Source: Thinopyrum elongatum (Eukaryota > Streptophyta > Magnoliopsida > Poales > Poaceae). Taken from it: a stretch of DNA of 64,000 nt. The notes beneath the pieces were generated by a model. It was not told the DNA's origin, did not search any database, and was given only the letters and a program-made list of their open reading frames with translations. Position 1 is the stretch's first letter. Each line of letters opens with the position of its first letter. This document shows positions 1-11,559 of the stretch, in pieces. The DNA lies in NCBI GenBank assembly GCA_011799875.1, contig CM022302.1, positions 102,984,237-103,048,236 on the forward strand, in the 5' to 3' direction. The translations under genes were made by a program, and so were the position numbers.

Positions 1-186
1 TTTATATTACAAGCCAGGGCCTCGAGGGCTCGAATACATAGCTCGATGGCATACAAGTGTCAGCGGAAGCATCGGATATCTGGGTACATATATATTACAG
101 AAATAGAGATAAGCCTTTAGAAAGGCGGGGCAAAATAAAATACTACGATCGAAAGGCGTAGGCCTCCTGCCTAGGACCCTCCGAAC

Positions 187-303
187 CTACTCCTGGTTGT
201 CAGTCGGCTCCTCGTAGTAGTACTCGCCGGGAGGGTAGTAGTAGTAGCCGTAGTCGTTGACGGGGGCAGCTATCTCAGGGGCTCCGTCATCTGGCGGCGA
301 CAT
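187..303 (-). other. Tyrosine-rich short reading frame near the 3' end of the long LTR
   Basis: Read from 303 down to the TAG at 187, the minus strand encodes a frame ending in a run of tyrosines, a PPGE motif, three more tyrosines and an acidic tail (EEPTDNQE, then stop). A pyrimidine-rich stretch lies just upstream (about 306-325), so this could be a last exon behind a 3' splice site or the tail of a longer frame. No family is recognised. It may be a relic of a captured coding fragment or chance coding. The unusual composition is what makes it notable. Confidence 0.25.
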
Positions 304-1360
304 ATGGATATGGGGAGAAAAAGAAAGTAAAGCAAACATGAGTACTCATCCGAAGTACTCAGCAAGCAAGGATCTACACTACATATGCAACATTTTCAAA
401 GGAGGGCTGTATACATGGACTGGGCTGCAGAAATGCCAGAATAGAGGGGAGAGCCTAGTCCTATCGAAGACTAGCATCTTCAAGCATCTTTATCGGTCTT
501 GCAGCATTAGAAGAGTGCAGATTAACATAATGTAAAGTAGTTGTAGTATCATCAACCTCGGCCAGAGATTTCTTCCTCGACTCCCTGCGAGAAAGCAATC
601 CCAGAGCCATACTATCCATATAATCTCAAGTTCTAGTTTTACCGATCGGGATACAACTCCGAGTGTCCGTTACCGTAGAGCAGGCTATCGATAGATTCTT
701 CCCTGCAGGGGTGCACCAACTTACCCACCACGCTCGCTTAACTCCTGCCGGACACACTTTTCTGGGTCATGCCCGGCCTCGGCTAAGCAACACGCCGCAA
801 CCCGACCAAATATTTAACAGAGAGGTCAGCACGCCAGACTAACCTATGCCCCCAGGGGTCTTGGGCCTTTGCCCCGGGAACTCCTGCGCGTTGCGTGGGC
901 GGCCGAAAGCAGACCTAGCAACCCCTTAATACAAGCGCGGTTGCGTAACCAGTCCAATCCAGTGTGCGCCGCTCAGTCGCTGACGTCTATTAAGCTTCGA
1001 CTGAAGTATACGACGCAGAACGCCCATACTATGCCCACGTGATGGTTAGTGCTATGAGGCCAGAGGCCCCTCCGATCAAATATCCAAACCGTTAGTGTGT
1101 TGGTAGTGCGGTTACGAGCAGAGACTCATGAAAGATGTGACCCCGTCGCCCCGTCTCGAGGACTTGCGGCAAGGGCGAGGAATGCCCGGCCATGCCTCGT
1201 GTTCAACCCTTGGGCACCATCCAGGTCCACCCGATTCCACATCACTCGCTATTAAGCTCGCGCGGGTACCCCTCAGGGCCGACCCATCTTTAGTATCATG
1301 TTTCAGTGTAAAGTCATAGTACAACGGTATCCGTGTGTCTAACACCAAGGGGGAACCCTG

Positions 1361-1561
1361 AGGAATCACTCTCGATGGAGTCCCACCTGATATTAACGTC
1401 AAGGTGAACGAAGGAGGAATCACCCTCGAGGTCCACACTTGAAGTGTTGCACGACGACGTCGTTATCGGGGGTGGTGTAGGAGGAATCACCCTCGCTTAC
1501 CATGACTGATTAACTAACCTACAAGGTTATCATCAGAATTGCTGACGAGGTATCACCCTCG
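1361..1561. repeat. Four spaced copies of a GAGGAATCACCCTCG-like motif
   Basis: The motif (G)AGGAATCACYCTCG recurs at about 1361, 1412, 1481 and, in a weaker form (GAGGTATCACCCTCG), 1547, with spacing of 50-70 bases. The sequence between copies is not clearly repeated. It lies inside the long LTR and may be an LTR regulatory module or the remains of a minisatellite. Confidence 0.5.
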
Positions 1562-1963
1562 GCACTCGATAGTAACCCAGTAGAGTCGGCAACTAAGGGG
1601 AAAGTGATGTGCGGTGCTGGGGCCTGGTCTTCGATCCCGTTGCTCGGGTCTTCTGATCATCCAGCGGGGCAGTCGGGATAAGTGGGGTCTCTGATGGTGT
1701 CTACCCAACCTATTCTAAACATTACGTGTTCTCCTATGTAGGGGGTTCCGACATGGAAACAGACGACACGATCAGATTTGTCTCGTCGTTCTGATCAACT
1801 TTCATGTTTTAAGTTTTTCGATCTGAGCTACGGTTTAAAAGTTACTAATTTTCAAAGTTTAAATGATTTCTGGAATTATTTTTATTATCAGAAAATGATA
1901 TATGATGTCATCATGATGTCACTGTGATGTCAGCAGTCAACAGCGGCTGACCAGAGTCAAACC

Positions 1964-1995
1964 TGACATGTGGGTCCAGTGGGACCCACATGTCA
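1964..1995. repeat. Perfect 14-bp inverted repeat with 4-base loop
   Basis: The left arm is TGACATGTGGGTCC (1964-1977), the loop is AGTG (1978-1981) and the right arm is the exact reverse complement (1982-1995). It lies in an AT-rich part of the long LTR, next to repeated ATGTCA/TGATGTCA words (1900-1930). It could extrude as a cruciform or fold as an RNA hairpin. No protein-coding role is visible. Confidence 0.8.
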
Positions 1996-3644
1996 GCCTC
2001 TATTAAGACTAACAGTGAATTAATCTAACTAACAGGATTAATTAGGGGGTGGGCCCCATATGTCAGTGAGTGCTTAGCCACTTAATTAGCTAAACTAATT
2101 ATTTATCTATTTATTTATTTATTTTAATTAGTTTATTGGAGTGGGGCCTGCGTGTCAGTGACACTGGACCACCATATCAGCGCGTTGACTCAGGTCAACG
2201 GGGTCAAAGGGGCACACGGGGCCCCACAGTCAGTGGCCCAGAGGTGGGGCCCACTGCTCCACGTCGGCTGCCAGCGCCGAAACAGCACCGGTGACCGAAA
2301 AACGCGGTGGCGCAGCTCGGGGCTCACCAAAATTCCTCTACAGCGAAGCGTTTGACGTGCGGATGCTTGCGTTCGAACGAGTGAAGAGAGACGCGTCGAA
2401 TGGGAGTGGTCTCGTCACCAGAATCGACCGAAAGCATTGACGGTGAGCTCGCGGGCGGCGCCGGAGTTTGGGACCGAATGGGATCATGGCCGCGGCTTGT
2501 TTTTCGTCCGCGTGAGTGGCTGAGCGGAAGCACCAGCTCACCAGAAGCGTGCTGGCGCTGCGGGTTCGAGCGAGTGAGCTCGCGAGCGAGCGCTGCGAAG
2601 GCAATGGCGGACGGCGGAGCTTGGCTTCGCGGCGGGCTAGCTACGGCACGAGATAGAGCGAACCGAAGGACGGAGGAGGAGCGGAAGCTTACTGCGTGGC
2701 TCACGGTGGCCCTTAGTAGGTTTAGTAGCAGCAGAGGCGTCGTCGGAGTCGAAGAGGAGCACCGGCGTTCGGAGATGGGGATGAAGGAATTCCGGTGCGG
2801 TGCTGCCTCTCGGCTCCCGCTGCGACCACCAGATGATGCGGAAGACGTAGACGAAGGCGACAGACACGTCGGCGGGGTGATGTGGTGGCTGAGGCCACGG
2901 CTACGACGGAGAACGGCGGCGAGCGCGGTCGGCCTCGACGGATCTGAGGAGTAGAGAGGCGGGGCGAGCGAGAGAGGGAGAGGGAGAGTGACGGGGAGGA
3001 GGCCAGGGGGAGGAACGGCTTCGGCCTTATCCCCCTCGGCTGTCGGTGGCCGTCACGGCCGTCGCCGTGTCGTCGCCCGGCTGGCGCGCGCGCGCGCGGC
3101 CATGGCGCGGCCGACACGGGGAGGAGGGAGGCGTCGTGGGTTGGGCCGTGCCACTGTGCACTTAGGCCCAGCTCACAGTAGCTGCTAGGATTTTTATTTT
3201 GCTTTTGTATTTTCTTTTCTGTTTTGGTAATAGTTAGGCCACTTATGCACTTTTATAAAATGGGAAACTTGGCCCCAATATTTCAGTGCAATGTTAACCT
3301 TCACCAAAAACTGGTTTGGGTAAAGTAGGATTTTATTTGAATTTGATTTAATTATAAATGGATTAAATAATTCTATTTTGGTGTTGTTTCATGTGGTTTG
3401 AGTCATTTAGCTAACTCCATCATCATTGTTTATATTTTTATGAGTGCTTCTGGAATATTTGCTGATTAGTGAACATTTTTCCCATTGTGTTTGAGCAAAT
3501 TTATTTTTGCACTTTTGAATTTGAGTTGATTTTCATAATAGAGTTTGAATTGTTTTGGTTAACCACTATGACTAAGCACTGCAAATGAGTTGACTTGGCA
3601 TTATTAGCAGTTGATCACAGTGGCAATTACACAGCGGTGTTACA

Positions 3645-4584
3645 GGCGGGAAGACCTCAGGGCGGCGTGGACCGCGTGCCGCATCGCTATAGCCCAAAGG
3701 GGCGGCGCAGCGGCGGTGCCTGGGTCGGTGATGCCGCGGGGACGTCCTCGGGCGGCGGTAGTGATTGCGTTCTGCGGTGCTACAGCCCGAAGAAGCGGTG
3801 TAGCGGCGGCTCGCGGGTCGGAGCAGGGGAGAACCAGTGATCGGGGGTGACGACCCGACGGGAGGCGGCGTGGACCACGTGCCGCGGCGCGACAGCCCTA
3901 AGGGGTGACGCAATGGTGGCAGCGGCTACGGGGGTAGCCGGCGGAAGGATCTCGGGGTGGCGGCATGGAGGGGCGTCGGCGGGAGCGGTGCACGTGTCGG
4001 GGTAGCCGACGGGAAGACCTCGGGGCGGCGACGCAGCGGTCCGAAGGGATGATGCAACGACAACCTGTGGCTCGATTGGCGGTAGGCATGTGCTCGGGGA
4101 CATGCTTGGCGAAGACAGGCGCGTGATCGGTTGATCAGACCGACGGCGGCGTTGTACATGCCATGGCGGGGACGACATGCAGATTGGAGTCGATGGCGAC
4201 ATTGTCGGTGATGTCCCGGGCAATGACGACGATGACGGACCAGCAATGGAGACCGCACGGACGAGCGGCCAGCAGCGACGCACGAAGGCGTCCCTTGGGC
4301 AGCGTGTCCAGCCTTGCCGCACGGTTGATGACGAAGTGGCCGGTGGGGTCGACGCCGATGTCGGAGTAGAGGCGCGGGGGTCGACGACGAAAGCGGGCGA
4401 CGCAAACCGATCATAGATCGGAAAACCAAAAAGAAAACATCGATCAAGATGACCGGTGGGAGAGAGAAAAACACGGAGCAAGGGCTCGGAAAAAAGACTC
4501 TCTAGGGCAGCCGGTCAACATGACTGGCGGACGAACCCTAGGTACAGGTGGCGCGGCCCCCGGCGGCGGTCATGGAGACCGACC
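3645..4584 (-). mobile_element. Internal leader segment of a short-LTR Copia-like element (piece 1)
   Basis: This GC-rich segment continues, across the Angela-like insertion, into 23007-23071 and then to the PBS and LTR at 32742-32906. It is therefore the 5' leader of a minus-strand element. The minus strand is open from 4481 to 3780 (about 233 codons), but the product is Pro/Ser/Arg-rich, matches no gag that I recognise, and overlaps open frames in other phases. Degenerate internal repeats occur: a GGGAAGACCTCRGGGCGGCG-like block is seen near 3650 and 4010. The rest of the element must lie left of the long LTR, outside the window. Confidence 0.45.
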
Positions 4585-6345
4585 TGTTGGGAAACGTTGC
4601 ATGGAAAACAAAAAAATTCTACGCACACGCAATGATCTATCCATGGAGATGCATAGCAACAAGGGGGAGAGTGTGTCTACGTACCCTCGTAGACCATAAG
4701 CGGAAGCATTTCACAACGCGGTTGATGTAGTCGAAGTTCTTCGCGCTTCAACCGATCAAGTACCGAACGCACGGCACCTCCGCATTCTGCACACGTTCAG
4801 CTCGGTGACGTTACTCGCCTTCTTGATCCAGCAAGATGTTGAGGTAGTAGATGAGTTCCGTCAGCACAACGGTGTGGTGACGGTGATGGTGAAGTGATCT
4901 CCGTAGGGCTTTGCCTAAGCACTATGAAAATATGACCGGGGGTGTAAACGGTGGAGGGGGTGCCGCACACGGCTAGGAAATTGTCTGGTGTGTGCTAGGC
5001 GCCCCCCTCCCACATATATATAGGTGGGAGGAAGGGAGGAGCAGCCATAGGAGGCGCCCAAGTAGGAGGAATCCTACTTGGAGTCCCTCCCAGGCCGCGC
5101 CCCCTGCCATATATAACCGAGGGGGAAGGAAAGAGGGGGGGGGGAGAGGGAAGGAAGGGGGAGTCCTATTCCAAACTTTCTTTTCCCTTCCCCTCTTTCC
5201 TTCTCCTCCTAGGCCAGCCTGCTATGGGGGGCGCACCAGCCCCTTGTGGTTGGTGCGTTCCCTCTCTTGGCCCATAAGGCCCATATCTTTTGCCGGGGGT
5301 GCCCGGAACCCCTTCCGGTGACCCGATAAGTACCGGGTACCCCCGAAACACTTCTGGTGTCCGAATATCATCGTCCTATATATCAATCTTTACCTCTCGA
5401 CCATTTTGAGACTCCTCGTCATGTCCATGATCTCACCCGGGACTCCGAACAACATTCGGTCACCAAATCACATAACTCATATAATACTATATCATCAACG
5501 AACGTTAAGCGTGCGGACCCTACGGGTTCGAGAACTATGTAGACATGACCAAGACACCTTTCCGGTCAATAACCAATAGCAGAACCTAGATGCCCATTTT
5601 GGCTCCTACATATTATACGAAGATCTTTATCGGTCGAACCGTTATGACAACATACGTAATTCCCTTTGTCCATCGATATGTTACTTGCCCGAGATTCGAT
5701 CGTCGGTATCTTCATACCTAGTTCTATCTCGTTATCGGCAAGTCTCTTTACTCATTCCATAATACATCACCTCGTGATTAACTCCTTAGTCATTTGCTTG
5801 CAAGCTTATGATGTGTATTACCGAGAGGGCCCAGAGATACCTCTCCAATACTCGGAGTGACAAATCCTAATCTCGATCTATGCCAACTCAACAAACACCT
5901 TCGGAGATACCTGTAGAGCATCTTTATGATCACCTAGTTACGTTGTGACGTTTGATAGCACACAAGCTATTCCTCCGGTATCCGGGGGTTGCATAATCTC
6001 ATAGTCGAAGGAATATGTATTTGACATGAAGAAAGCAATAGCAATAAAACTGAACGATCATTATGCTAAGCTAACGGATGGGTCTTGTCCATCACATCAT
6101 TCTCCTAATGATGTGATCCCGTTATCAAATGACAACTCATGTCCATGGTTAGGAAACCTTAACCATCTTTGATCAAGGAGCTAGTCTAGTAGAGGCTTAC
6201 TAGGGACACGGTGTTTGTTTAAGTATCCACACATGTATTTAAGTTTCCGATCAATACAATTATAGCATGAATAATAAACCTTTATCATGAATAAGGAAAT
6301 ATAAAATAACAACTTTATTATTGCCTCTAGGGCATATTTCCTTCA
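4585..6345 (-). repeat. 3' LTR of the Angela-like element
   Basis: Long terminal repeat of 1761 bp, bounded on the plus strand by TGTTGGGAAACG and TATTTCCTTCA. It pairs with 21245-23001, with scattered substitutions and small indels. It carries a TATA-like ATATATATA inside a perfect inverted repeat (5007-5030) and a second TATATAA-like motif near 5108. The published BARE-1 LTR also has two TATA boxes. Confidence 0.95.
5007..5030 (-). promoter_or_regulatory. TATA-like motif in the loop of an inverted repeat (3' LTR)
   Basis: CTCCCAC (5007-5013) and GTGGGAG (5024-5030) are perfect inverted arms around ATATATATAG. The same structure is at 21668-21691 in the partner LTR. In the 5' LTR this would be the promoter region for the minus-strand genomic transcript. 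Promoter function is inferred from the known BARE-1 organisation, not shown here. Confidence 0.55.
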
Positions 6346-6358
6346 GTCTCCCACTTGC
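6346..6358 (-). other. Polypurine tract of the Angela-like element
   Basis: Immediately inside the 3' LTR the minus strand reads GCAAGTGGGAGAC followed by the LTR start TGAAGG. This is the plus-strand primer site used in reverse transcription. The same purine block precedes the 3' LTR in both decayed Copia copies of this window, which ends there in GTC instead of GAC. Confidence 0.8.
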
Positions 6359-6378
6359 ACTAGAGTCAATAATCTAGA

Positions 6379-6939
6379 TTACATTGTAATGAATCTAACA
6401 CCCATGGAGTCTTGGTGCTGATCATGTTTTGCTCGTGGAAGAGGCTTAGTCAACGGGTCTGCTACATTCAGATCCGTATGTATTTTGCAAATTTTTGTGT
6501 CTCCATCCTTGACTTGTTCACGAATGGAGTTGAAGCATCTCTTGATGTGTTTGGTTCTCTTGTGAATACTGGATTCCTTCGCCAAGGCAATTGTTCTAGT
6601 GTTGTCACAAAAGATTTTCATTGGACCCGATGCACTAGGTATTACACCTAGATCGGATATGAACTCCTTCATCCAGACTCCTTCATTTGCTGCTTCCGAA
6701 GCAGCTATGTACTCCACTTCACACGTAGATCCCGCCATGACGCTCTGCTTGGAACTGCACCAACTGACAGCTCCACCATTCAATATAAATACGTATCCGG
6801 TTTGTGACTTAGAGTCATCCGGATCAGTGTCAAAGCTAGCATCGGCGTAACCATTTACGACGAGCTCTTTGTCACCTCCATAAACGAGAAACATATCCTT
6901 GGACCTTTTCAGGTAATTTAGGATGTTCTTGGGCACTGT
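6379..6939 (-). pseudogene. Angela-like pol: RNase H domain
   Basis: C-terminal part of Copia pol. RNase H removes the RNA strand of the RNA:DNA hybrid during reverse transcription in the cytoplasmic particle. Visible motifs are GYADASF (first acidic residue), the CEVEY block with its glutamate, IFCDN (third acidic residue) and the Copia C-terminal signature RTKHI...NVADPLTKPLP. The domain itself looks intact and ends at the natural stop at 6379. A TAG at 6940-6942 separates it from RT, where a tryptophan codon is expected in this family, so it cannot be translated as part of the polyprotein. Confidence 0.9.
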
Positions 6940-8190
6940 CTAGTGATCCACTCCTGGATTACTTTGGTACCTCCCTGCCAGACTTATGGCAAGGCACACA
7001 TCAGGTCTGGTACACAGCATTGCATACATGATAGAACCTATGACTGAGGCATAGGGAATGACTTTCATTTTCTCTCTATCTTCTGCAGTGGTCGGGCTTT
7101 GAGTCTGACTCAACTTTACACCTTGTAACATAGGCAAGAACCCTTTCTTTGACTGATCCATTTTGAACTTCTTCAAAACTTTGTCAAGGCATGTGCTTTG
7201 TGAAAGTCCTGTTAAGCGTCTTGATCTATCTCTATAGATCTTGATGCCCAATATATAAGCCGCTTCACCGAGGTCTTTCATTGAAAAACTCTTATTCAAG
7301 TATCCTTTTATGCTATCCAGAAATTCTATATCATTTCCAATCAACAATATGTCACCTACATATAATATCAGAAATGCTACAGAGCTCCCACTCACTTTCT
7401 TGTAAATACAGGCTTCACCGAAAGTCTGTATAAAACCATATGCTTTGATCACCTCATCAAAGCGTATATTCCAACTCTGAGATGCTTGCACCAGTCCATA
7501 GATGGATCACTGGAGCTTGCACACTTTGTTAGCACCTTTAGGATCGACAAAACCTTCTGGTTGCATCATATACAACTCTTCTTTAAGAAATCCATTGAGG
7601 AATGCAGTTTTGACGTCCATTTGCCAGATTTCATAATCATAAATTGTAGCAATTGCTAACATGATTCGGACGGACTGAAGTATTGCTACGGGTGAGAAGG
7701 TCTCATCGTAGTCAACCCCTTGAACTTGTCGAAAACCTTTTGCGACAAGTCGAGCTTTGTAGACAGTAATATTACCATCAGCGTCAGTCTTCTTCTTGAA
7801 GATCCATTTATTCTCTATGGCTTGCCGATCATCGGGCAAGTCCGCCAAAGTCCACACTTTGTTTTCATACATGGATCCTATCTCAGATTTCATGGCCTCA
7901 AGCCATTTGTCGGAATCTGGGCTCATCATAGCTTCTTCATAATTCGTAGGTTCGCCATGGTCTAGTAACATGACTTCCAGGACAGGATTACCGTACCACT
8001 CTGGTGTGGAACGTGCTCTGTTCGACCTACGAGGTCCAGTAGTAACTTGATCTGAAGTGTCATGATCATCATCATTAACTTCCTCTCTAGTTGGTGTAGG
8101 CATCACGGGAACGGTTTTCTCTGATGTGCTACTTTCCAAATTGAGAGAAGGTACAATTACCTCATCAAGTTCTACTTTCCTCCCACTCAC
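6940..8190 (-). pseudogene. Angela-like pol: reverse transcriptase, disrupted
   Basis: Copia RT, in the same frame as the integrase upstream and RNase H downstream. The N-terminal half shows WIFKKKTDADG, ARLVAKGF and the DVKTAFLNG block that carries the first catalytic Asp. A TGA at 7507-7509 replaces an arginine codon (CGA to TGA, a CpG transition) just before SIYGL. The C-terminal half has the active-site motif as YVGD instead of YVDD (about 7351-7362), so one of the paired catalytic aspartates is gone. The region N-terminal of RT (about 8190-7970) is the variable linker between integrase and RT. RT activity is certainly lost. Confidence 0.92.
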
Positions 8191-8929
8191 TTCTTTCGAG
8201 AGAAACTCCTTCTCTAGAAAGGTTCCATGCTTGGCAACAAAGATCTTGCCTTCGGATCTGTGGTAGAAGGTGTACCCAATTGTTTCCTTAGGGTATCCTA
8301 TGAAGACGCACTTCTCCTATTTGGGTTCGAGCTTATCAGGCTGAAGCCTTTTGACATAAGTGTCGCAACCCCAAAGTTTAAGAAACGACAACTTAGGTTT
8401 CTTGCCAAACCATAGTTCATACGGTGTCGTCTCAACGGATTTAGATGGTGCCCTATTTAATGTGAATGCGGCTGTCTCTAATGCATAGCCCCAAACCGAT
8501 AGTGGTAAATCGGTAAGAGACATCATAGAATGCACCATATCTAATAAAGTATGATTACGACGTTCGGACACACCATTACGCTATGGTGTTCCAGGTGGCG
8601 TGAGTTGTGAAACTATTCCACATTGTTTTAAATGAAGGCCAAACTCGTAACTCAAATATTCGCCTCCGCGATCAGATCGTAGAAACTTTATTTTCTTGTT
8701 ACGATGATTCTCCACTTCACTCTGAAATTCTTTGAACTTTTCAAATGTTTCAGACTTGTGTTTCATTAAGTAGATATACCCATATATGCTCAAATCATCT
8801 GTGAAGGTCAGAAAATAACGATACCCGCCGCGTGCTTCAATACTCATCGGACCGCATACATCAGTATGTATTATTTCCAATAAATCATTAGCTCGCTCCA
8901 TTGTTCCGAGAACGGAGTTTTAGTCATCT
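8191..8929 (-). pseudogene. Angela-like pol: integrase core, disrupted
   Basis: Copia integrase inserts the cDNA into the genome. Visible blocks are IIHTDVCGPM (first Asp), a KHKSETFEKFKEF helix, LRSDRGGEYLS (second Asp), NGVSERRN (the catalytic Glu) and the downstream GYPKETIGYTFY region of the Copia integrase C-terminus. Two TAG codons break it, at 8581-8583 directly before RNGVSERRN and at 8317-8319. A frameshift near 8905-8920 separates it from the gag-protease frame. The catalytic residues can still be recognised, so the damage is mostly nonsense rather than drift. Confidence 0.9.
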
Positions 8930-9002
8930 TGCCCATGAGGCATGGTTCGCAAGTATCAAATGATTCATAATCAAGTGATTCCAAAAGTCCATCTGTATGG
9001 AG

Positions 9003-9557
9003 TTACTTCATGCGCTTTACACCAATATGACCTAAATGGCAGTCCCACAAGTATGTTGCACTATCACTATCAACTTTGCATCTTTTGGCATCAATATTAT
9101 GAATATGTGTATCACTACAATCGAGATTCAACAAGAATAGACCATTCTTCAAGGGTGCATGACCATAAAAGATATTATTCATATAAATAGAACAACCATT
9201 ATTCTCTGACTTAAATGAATAACGGTCTCGCAATAAACAAGATCCAGATGTAATGTTCATGCTCAACGTGGGCACCAAATAACAATTATTCAGGTCTAAA
9301 ACTAATCCCGAAGGTAGATGTAGAGGTAGCGTGCCGACGGCGATCACAATGACCTTGGAACCATTCCCGACGCGCATCGTCACCTCGTCCTTAGCCAATC
9401 TTAGTTTAATCTGTAGCTCCTGTTTCGAGTTACAAATATGAGCAACCGAACCAGTATCAAATACCCAGGCGCTACTACGAGCATTAGTAAGGTACACATC
9501 AATAACATATATATCAAATATACCTTTGTTCACTTTGTCATCCTTCTTATCCGCCAA
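9003..9557 (-). pseudogene. Angela-like protease and integrase N-terminal zinc finger
   Basis: Aspartic protease that cleaves the polyprotein. The active site is seen as WVFDTGS (about 9448-9460), followed by the flap region and the ILxxG-like core. Toward the end is the integrase HHCC zinc finger: YLWDCHLGHI has Asp where the first His is expected, and the Cys pair follows downstream of the stop (TCEPC, about 8950-8960). A TAA at 9003-9005 interrupts the run into integrase. Confidence 0.85.
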
Positions 9558-9567
9558 ATACTTGGGG

Positions 9568-9609
9568 CAGTTCCGCTTCCAGTGACCAGTCCCTTTGCAG
9601 TAGAAGCAC
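9568..9609 (-). other. CCHC zinc knuckle of the Angela-like Gag
   Basis: The minus strand encodes CFYCKGTGHWKRNC, a CX2CX4HX4C nucleocapsid knuckle that binds RNA. It is preceded by a basic Lys/Gly-rich stretch. A one-base frameshift in the A/T run near 9705-9712 separates this part from the gag ORF proper. Confidence 0.9.
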
Positions 9610-9774
9610 TCAGTTTCAGGCTTGGGTCCAGCTTTGGGCTTCTTCCCGGGAGTGGCAACTTGCTTGCCATTCTTCTTGAAGTTCCCCTTCTTTCCCTTGC
9701 CCTTTTTTCTTGAATCTAGTGGTCTTGTTAACCATCAACACTTGATGCTCCTTCTTGATTTCTACCTCCGCGGC

Positions 9775-10359
9775 TTAAAGCATTGCGAAGAGCTCGGGAA
9801 TTGTTTTGTTCATCCCTTGCATATTATAGTTCATCATGGAGCCTTTGTAGCTTGGTGGCAGTGATTGAAGAACTCTGTCAATGACACAATCAACTGGAAG
9901 ATCAACTCCCAGCTGAGTCAAGTAATTATAATACCCAAACATTTTGAGTATGTGTTCACTGACAGAACTGTTCTCCTCCATCTTGCAGTTATAGAACTTG
10001 TTGGAGATTTCATATCTCTCAACCCGGGCATTTGCTTGAAATATTAACTTCGACTCTTGGTACATCTCATATGCTCCATGACGTTCAAAACATCTTTGAA
10101 GTCCCGGTTCTAAGCCGTAAAGCATGGGACACTGAACTATAGAGTAGTCATCAAACCGCGTTTGCCAGACGTTCACAGTGTCTAGATTAGCGGGAGGGGG
10201 CTTGTCACCTAGCGGTGCATCAAGGACATAATTCGTCTTTGCAGCAATGAGGATAATCATCAAATTACGGACCCAGTCCGTGTCGTTGCTATCATCATCT
10301 TTCAACTTAGCTTTCTCTAGGAACGCATTAAAATTCAGGGGAACGGTAGCTCGGGCCAT
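9775..10359 (-). pseudogene. Angela-like gag (capsid part)
   Basis: The frame opens at ATG 10359, just 3' of the leader, and runs about 194 codons to a stop at 9775. This is the retrotransposon capsid (UBN2/Retrotran_gag type) that packages the genomic RNA. Features are MARATVPLNFNAF at the start, ANLDTVNVW, a RCFERHGAYEMYQE helix, and the conserved PPSYK near the C-terminus (about 9846-9860). The stop at 9775 and the frameshift 65 bases later cut it from nucleocapsid and protease. Otherwise the capsid looks full length. Confidence 0.88.
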
Positions 10360-10620
10360 TGATCTACAACATAGATATGCAAAATTATAAGACTAAGTTC
10401 ATGATAAATTAAGTTCAATTAATCAAATTACTTAAGAACTCCCACTTAAATAGACATCCCTCAAGTCATCTAAGTGATACGTGATCCAAACAAACTAACC
10501 CATGTCCGATCATCACGTGAGATGGGGTAGTCATCAAAGGTGAACATCTCTATGTTGATCATATCTACTATATGATTCACGTTCAACCTTTCGGTCTCCA
10601 GTGTTCCGAGGCCATGTCTG
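10360..10620 (-). other. Angela-like leader, gag-proximal part
   Basis: Untranslated leader between PBS and gag, interrupted at 10620 by the plus-strand decayed Copia. The remaining leader is at 20271-21244. No ORF or RNA motif was recognised. The last five bases (GTCTG) are the TSD of the nested insertion. Confidence 0.8.
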
Positions 10621-11559
10621 TGTAGGAGATATGCCCTAGAGGCAATAATAAATGTTATTGATTATCTCCCTGTTCATAATTAGGTTTATGTTCCATGCTA
10701 TAACTGCTATGGTTCTTGAGTCTACAAATAAAACGAGGCTCGGAGGAAGACTCATATGCACGTGTGGAATAATAAACGATAAAATGTATTCCTAGTCAAG
10801 CCTCTATGACTGGCTCAAGTATTGCATGATGATCCTGTTTTCCTGATCATGGGCATGACTATGCCGGCAACTTTGAGGGCACAATGTTAACAGAACACTT
10901 GTGTTGAATCGACCCGAATTGATGTTATGCTATGAGATACATTCATCACAAGTTTATGGTTAATAACACAGAGATGGTTAACGTTTGCATGATTCCTCAG
11001 ACCATGAGAGTGTCGAGTTTCTTCATGCTTGATTCATGAACTTTGGGGTTTGTTAAACGTCATCCGTAAATGGGTGGCTATTACGGCGGCTTACGGGTTC
11101 ATGGAAAAGTGTGTCAAGTAACTTGATAGCTCAAGATTGGGATTTGCTCCTTCGGCGATGGAGAGATATCTCTGGGCCCTCTCGGTGTTACGGTATCCAT
11201 CATCGTCTGGCCAGACACAATGTAATTTGATCACAGGGATGCCGGAACGCGGTAACGAGAAAAGAGAACAATACCAGTAACGAGGTAACTAGCATAGTGG
11301 ACAAGTTGTTGATCCACGGGAATGCCAACATGTCTCACCTCGGGTATTTGTAACATATCGCGAAGCAACAGGAATAGCACACGGCAACTGGAGGTTCACT
11401 CGAATATTCATTCGTGTGGGTATAGGGGTCAATATGGGTGTCCACGGCTCCGATGCTGATCATTGATCGGAAAGTGTTCCGGTCATGTCTATACTTCACC
11501 GAACCTATAGGGTCACACGCTTAAGGGTCATCTATCTGCTGAATACTAGACAAGGAGTC

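Larger units (their letters stand above)
1..3644 (-). mobile_element. Long LTR of a LARD-like retrotransposon, left end outside window
   Basis: This block has no recognisable pol or gag. It reads as one very long LTR on the minus strand, starting at 3644 with TGTAACACC. It has the same plan as the complete 4.1-kb solo LTR at 58553-62682: AT-rich 5' part, a GC-rich middle (about 2250-3180) with GAGAGAGGGAGAGGG-type tracts, then a moderately GC-rich 3' half. The left end and its TSD lie outside, so solo LTR versus full element cannot be decided. Open frames in the GC-rich middle (2400-2954 +, 2722-3117 -) overlap on both strands and look like composition artefacts. Barley Sukkula is a published example of a LARD with LTRs of several kb; the family here is not identified. 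Confidence 0.6.

Noticed and set aside
2400..3117. Open frames on both strands in the GC-rich block of the long LTR
   Set aside because: Overlapping frames on opposite strands with Arg/Gly/Pro/Ser bias are expected from GC content. The same pattern occurs in the solo LTR at 60352-61367.
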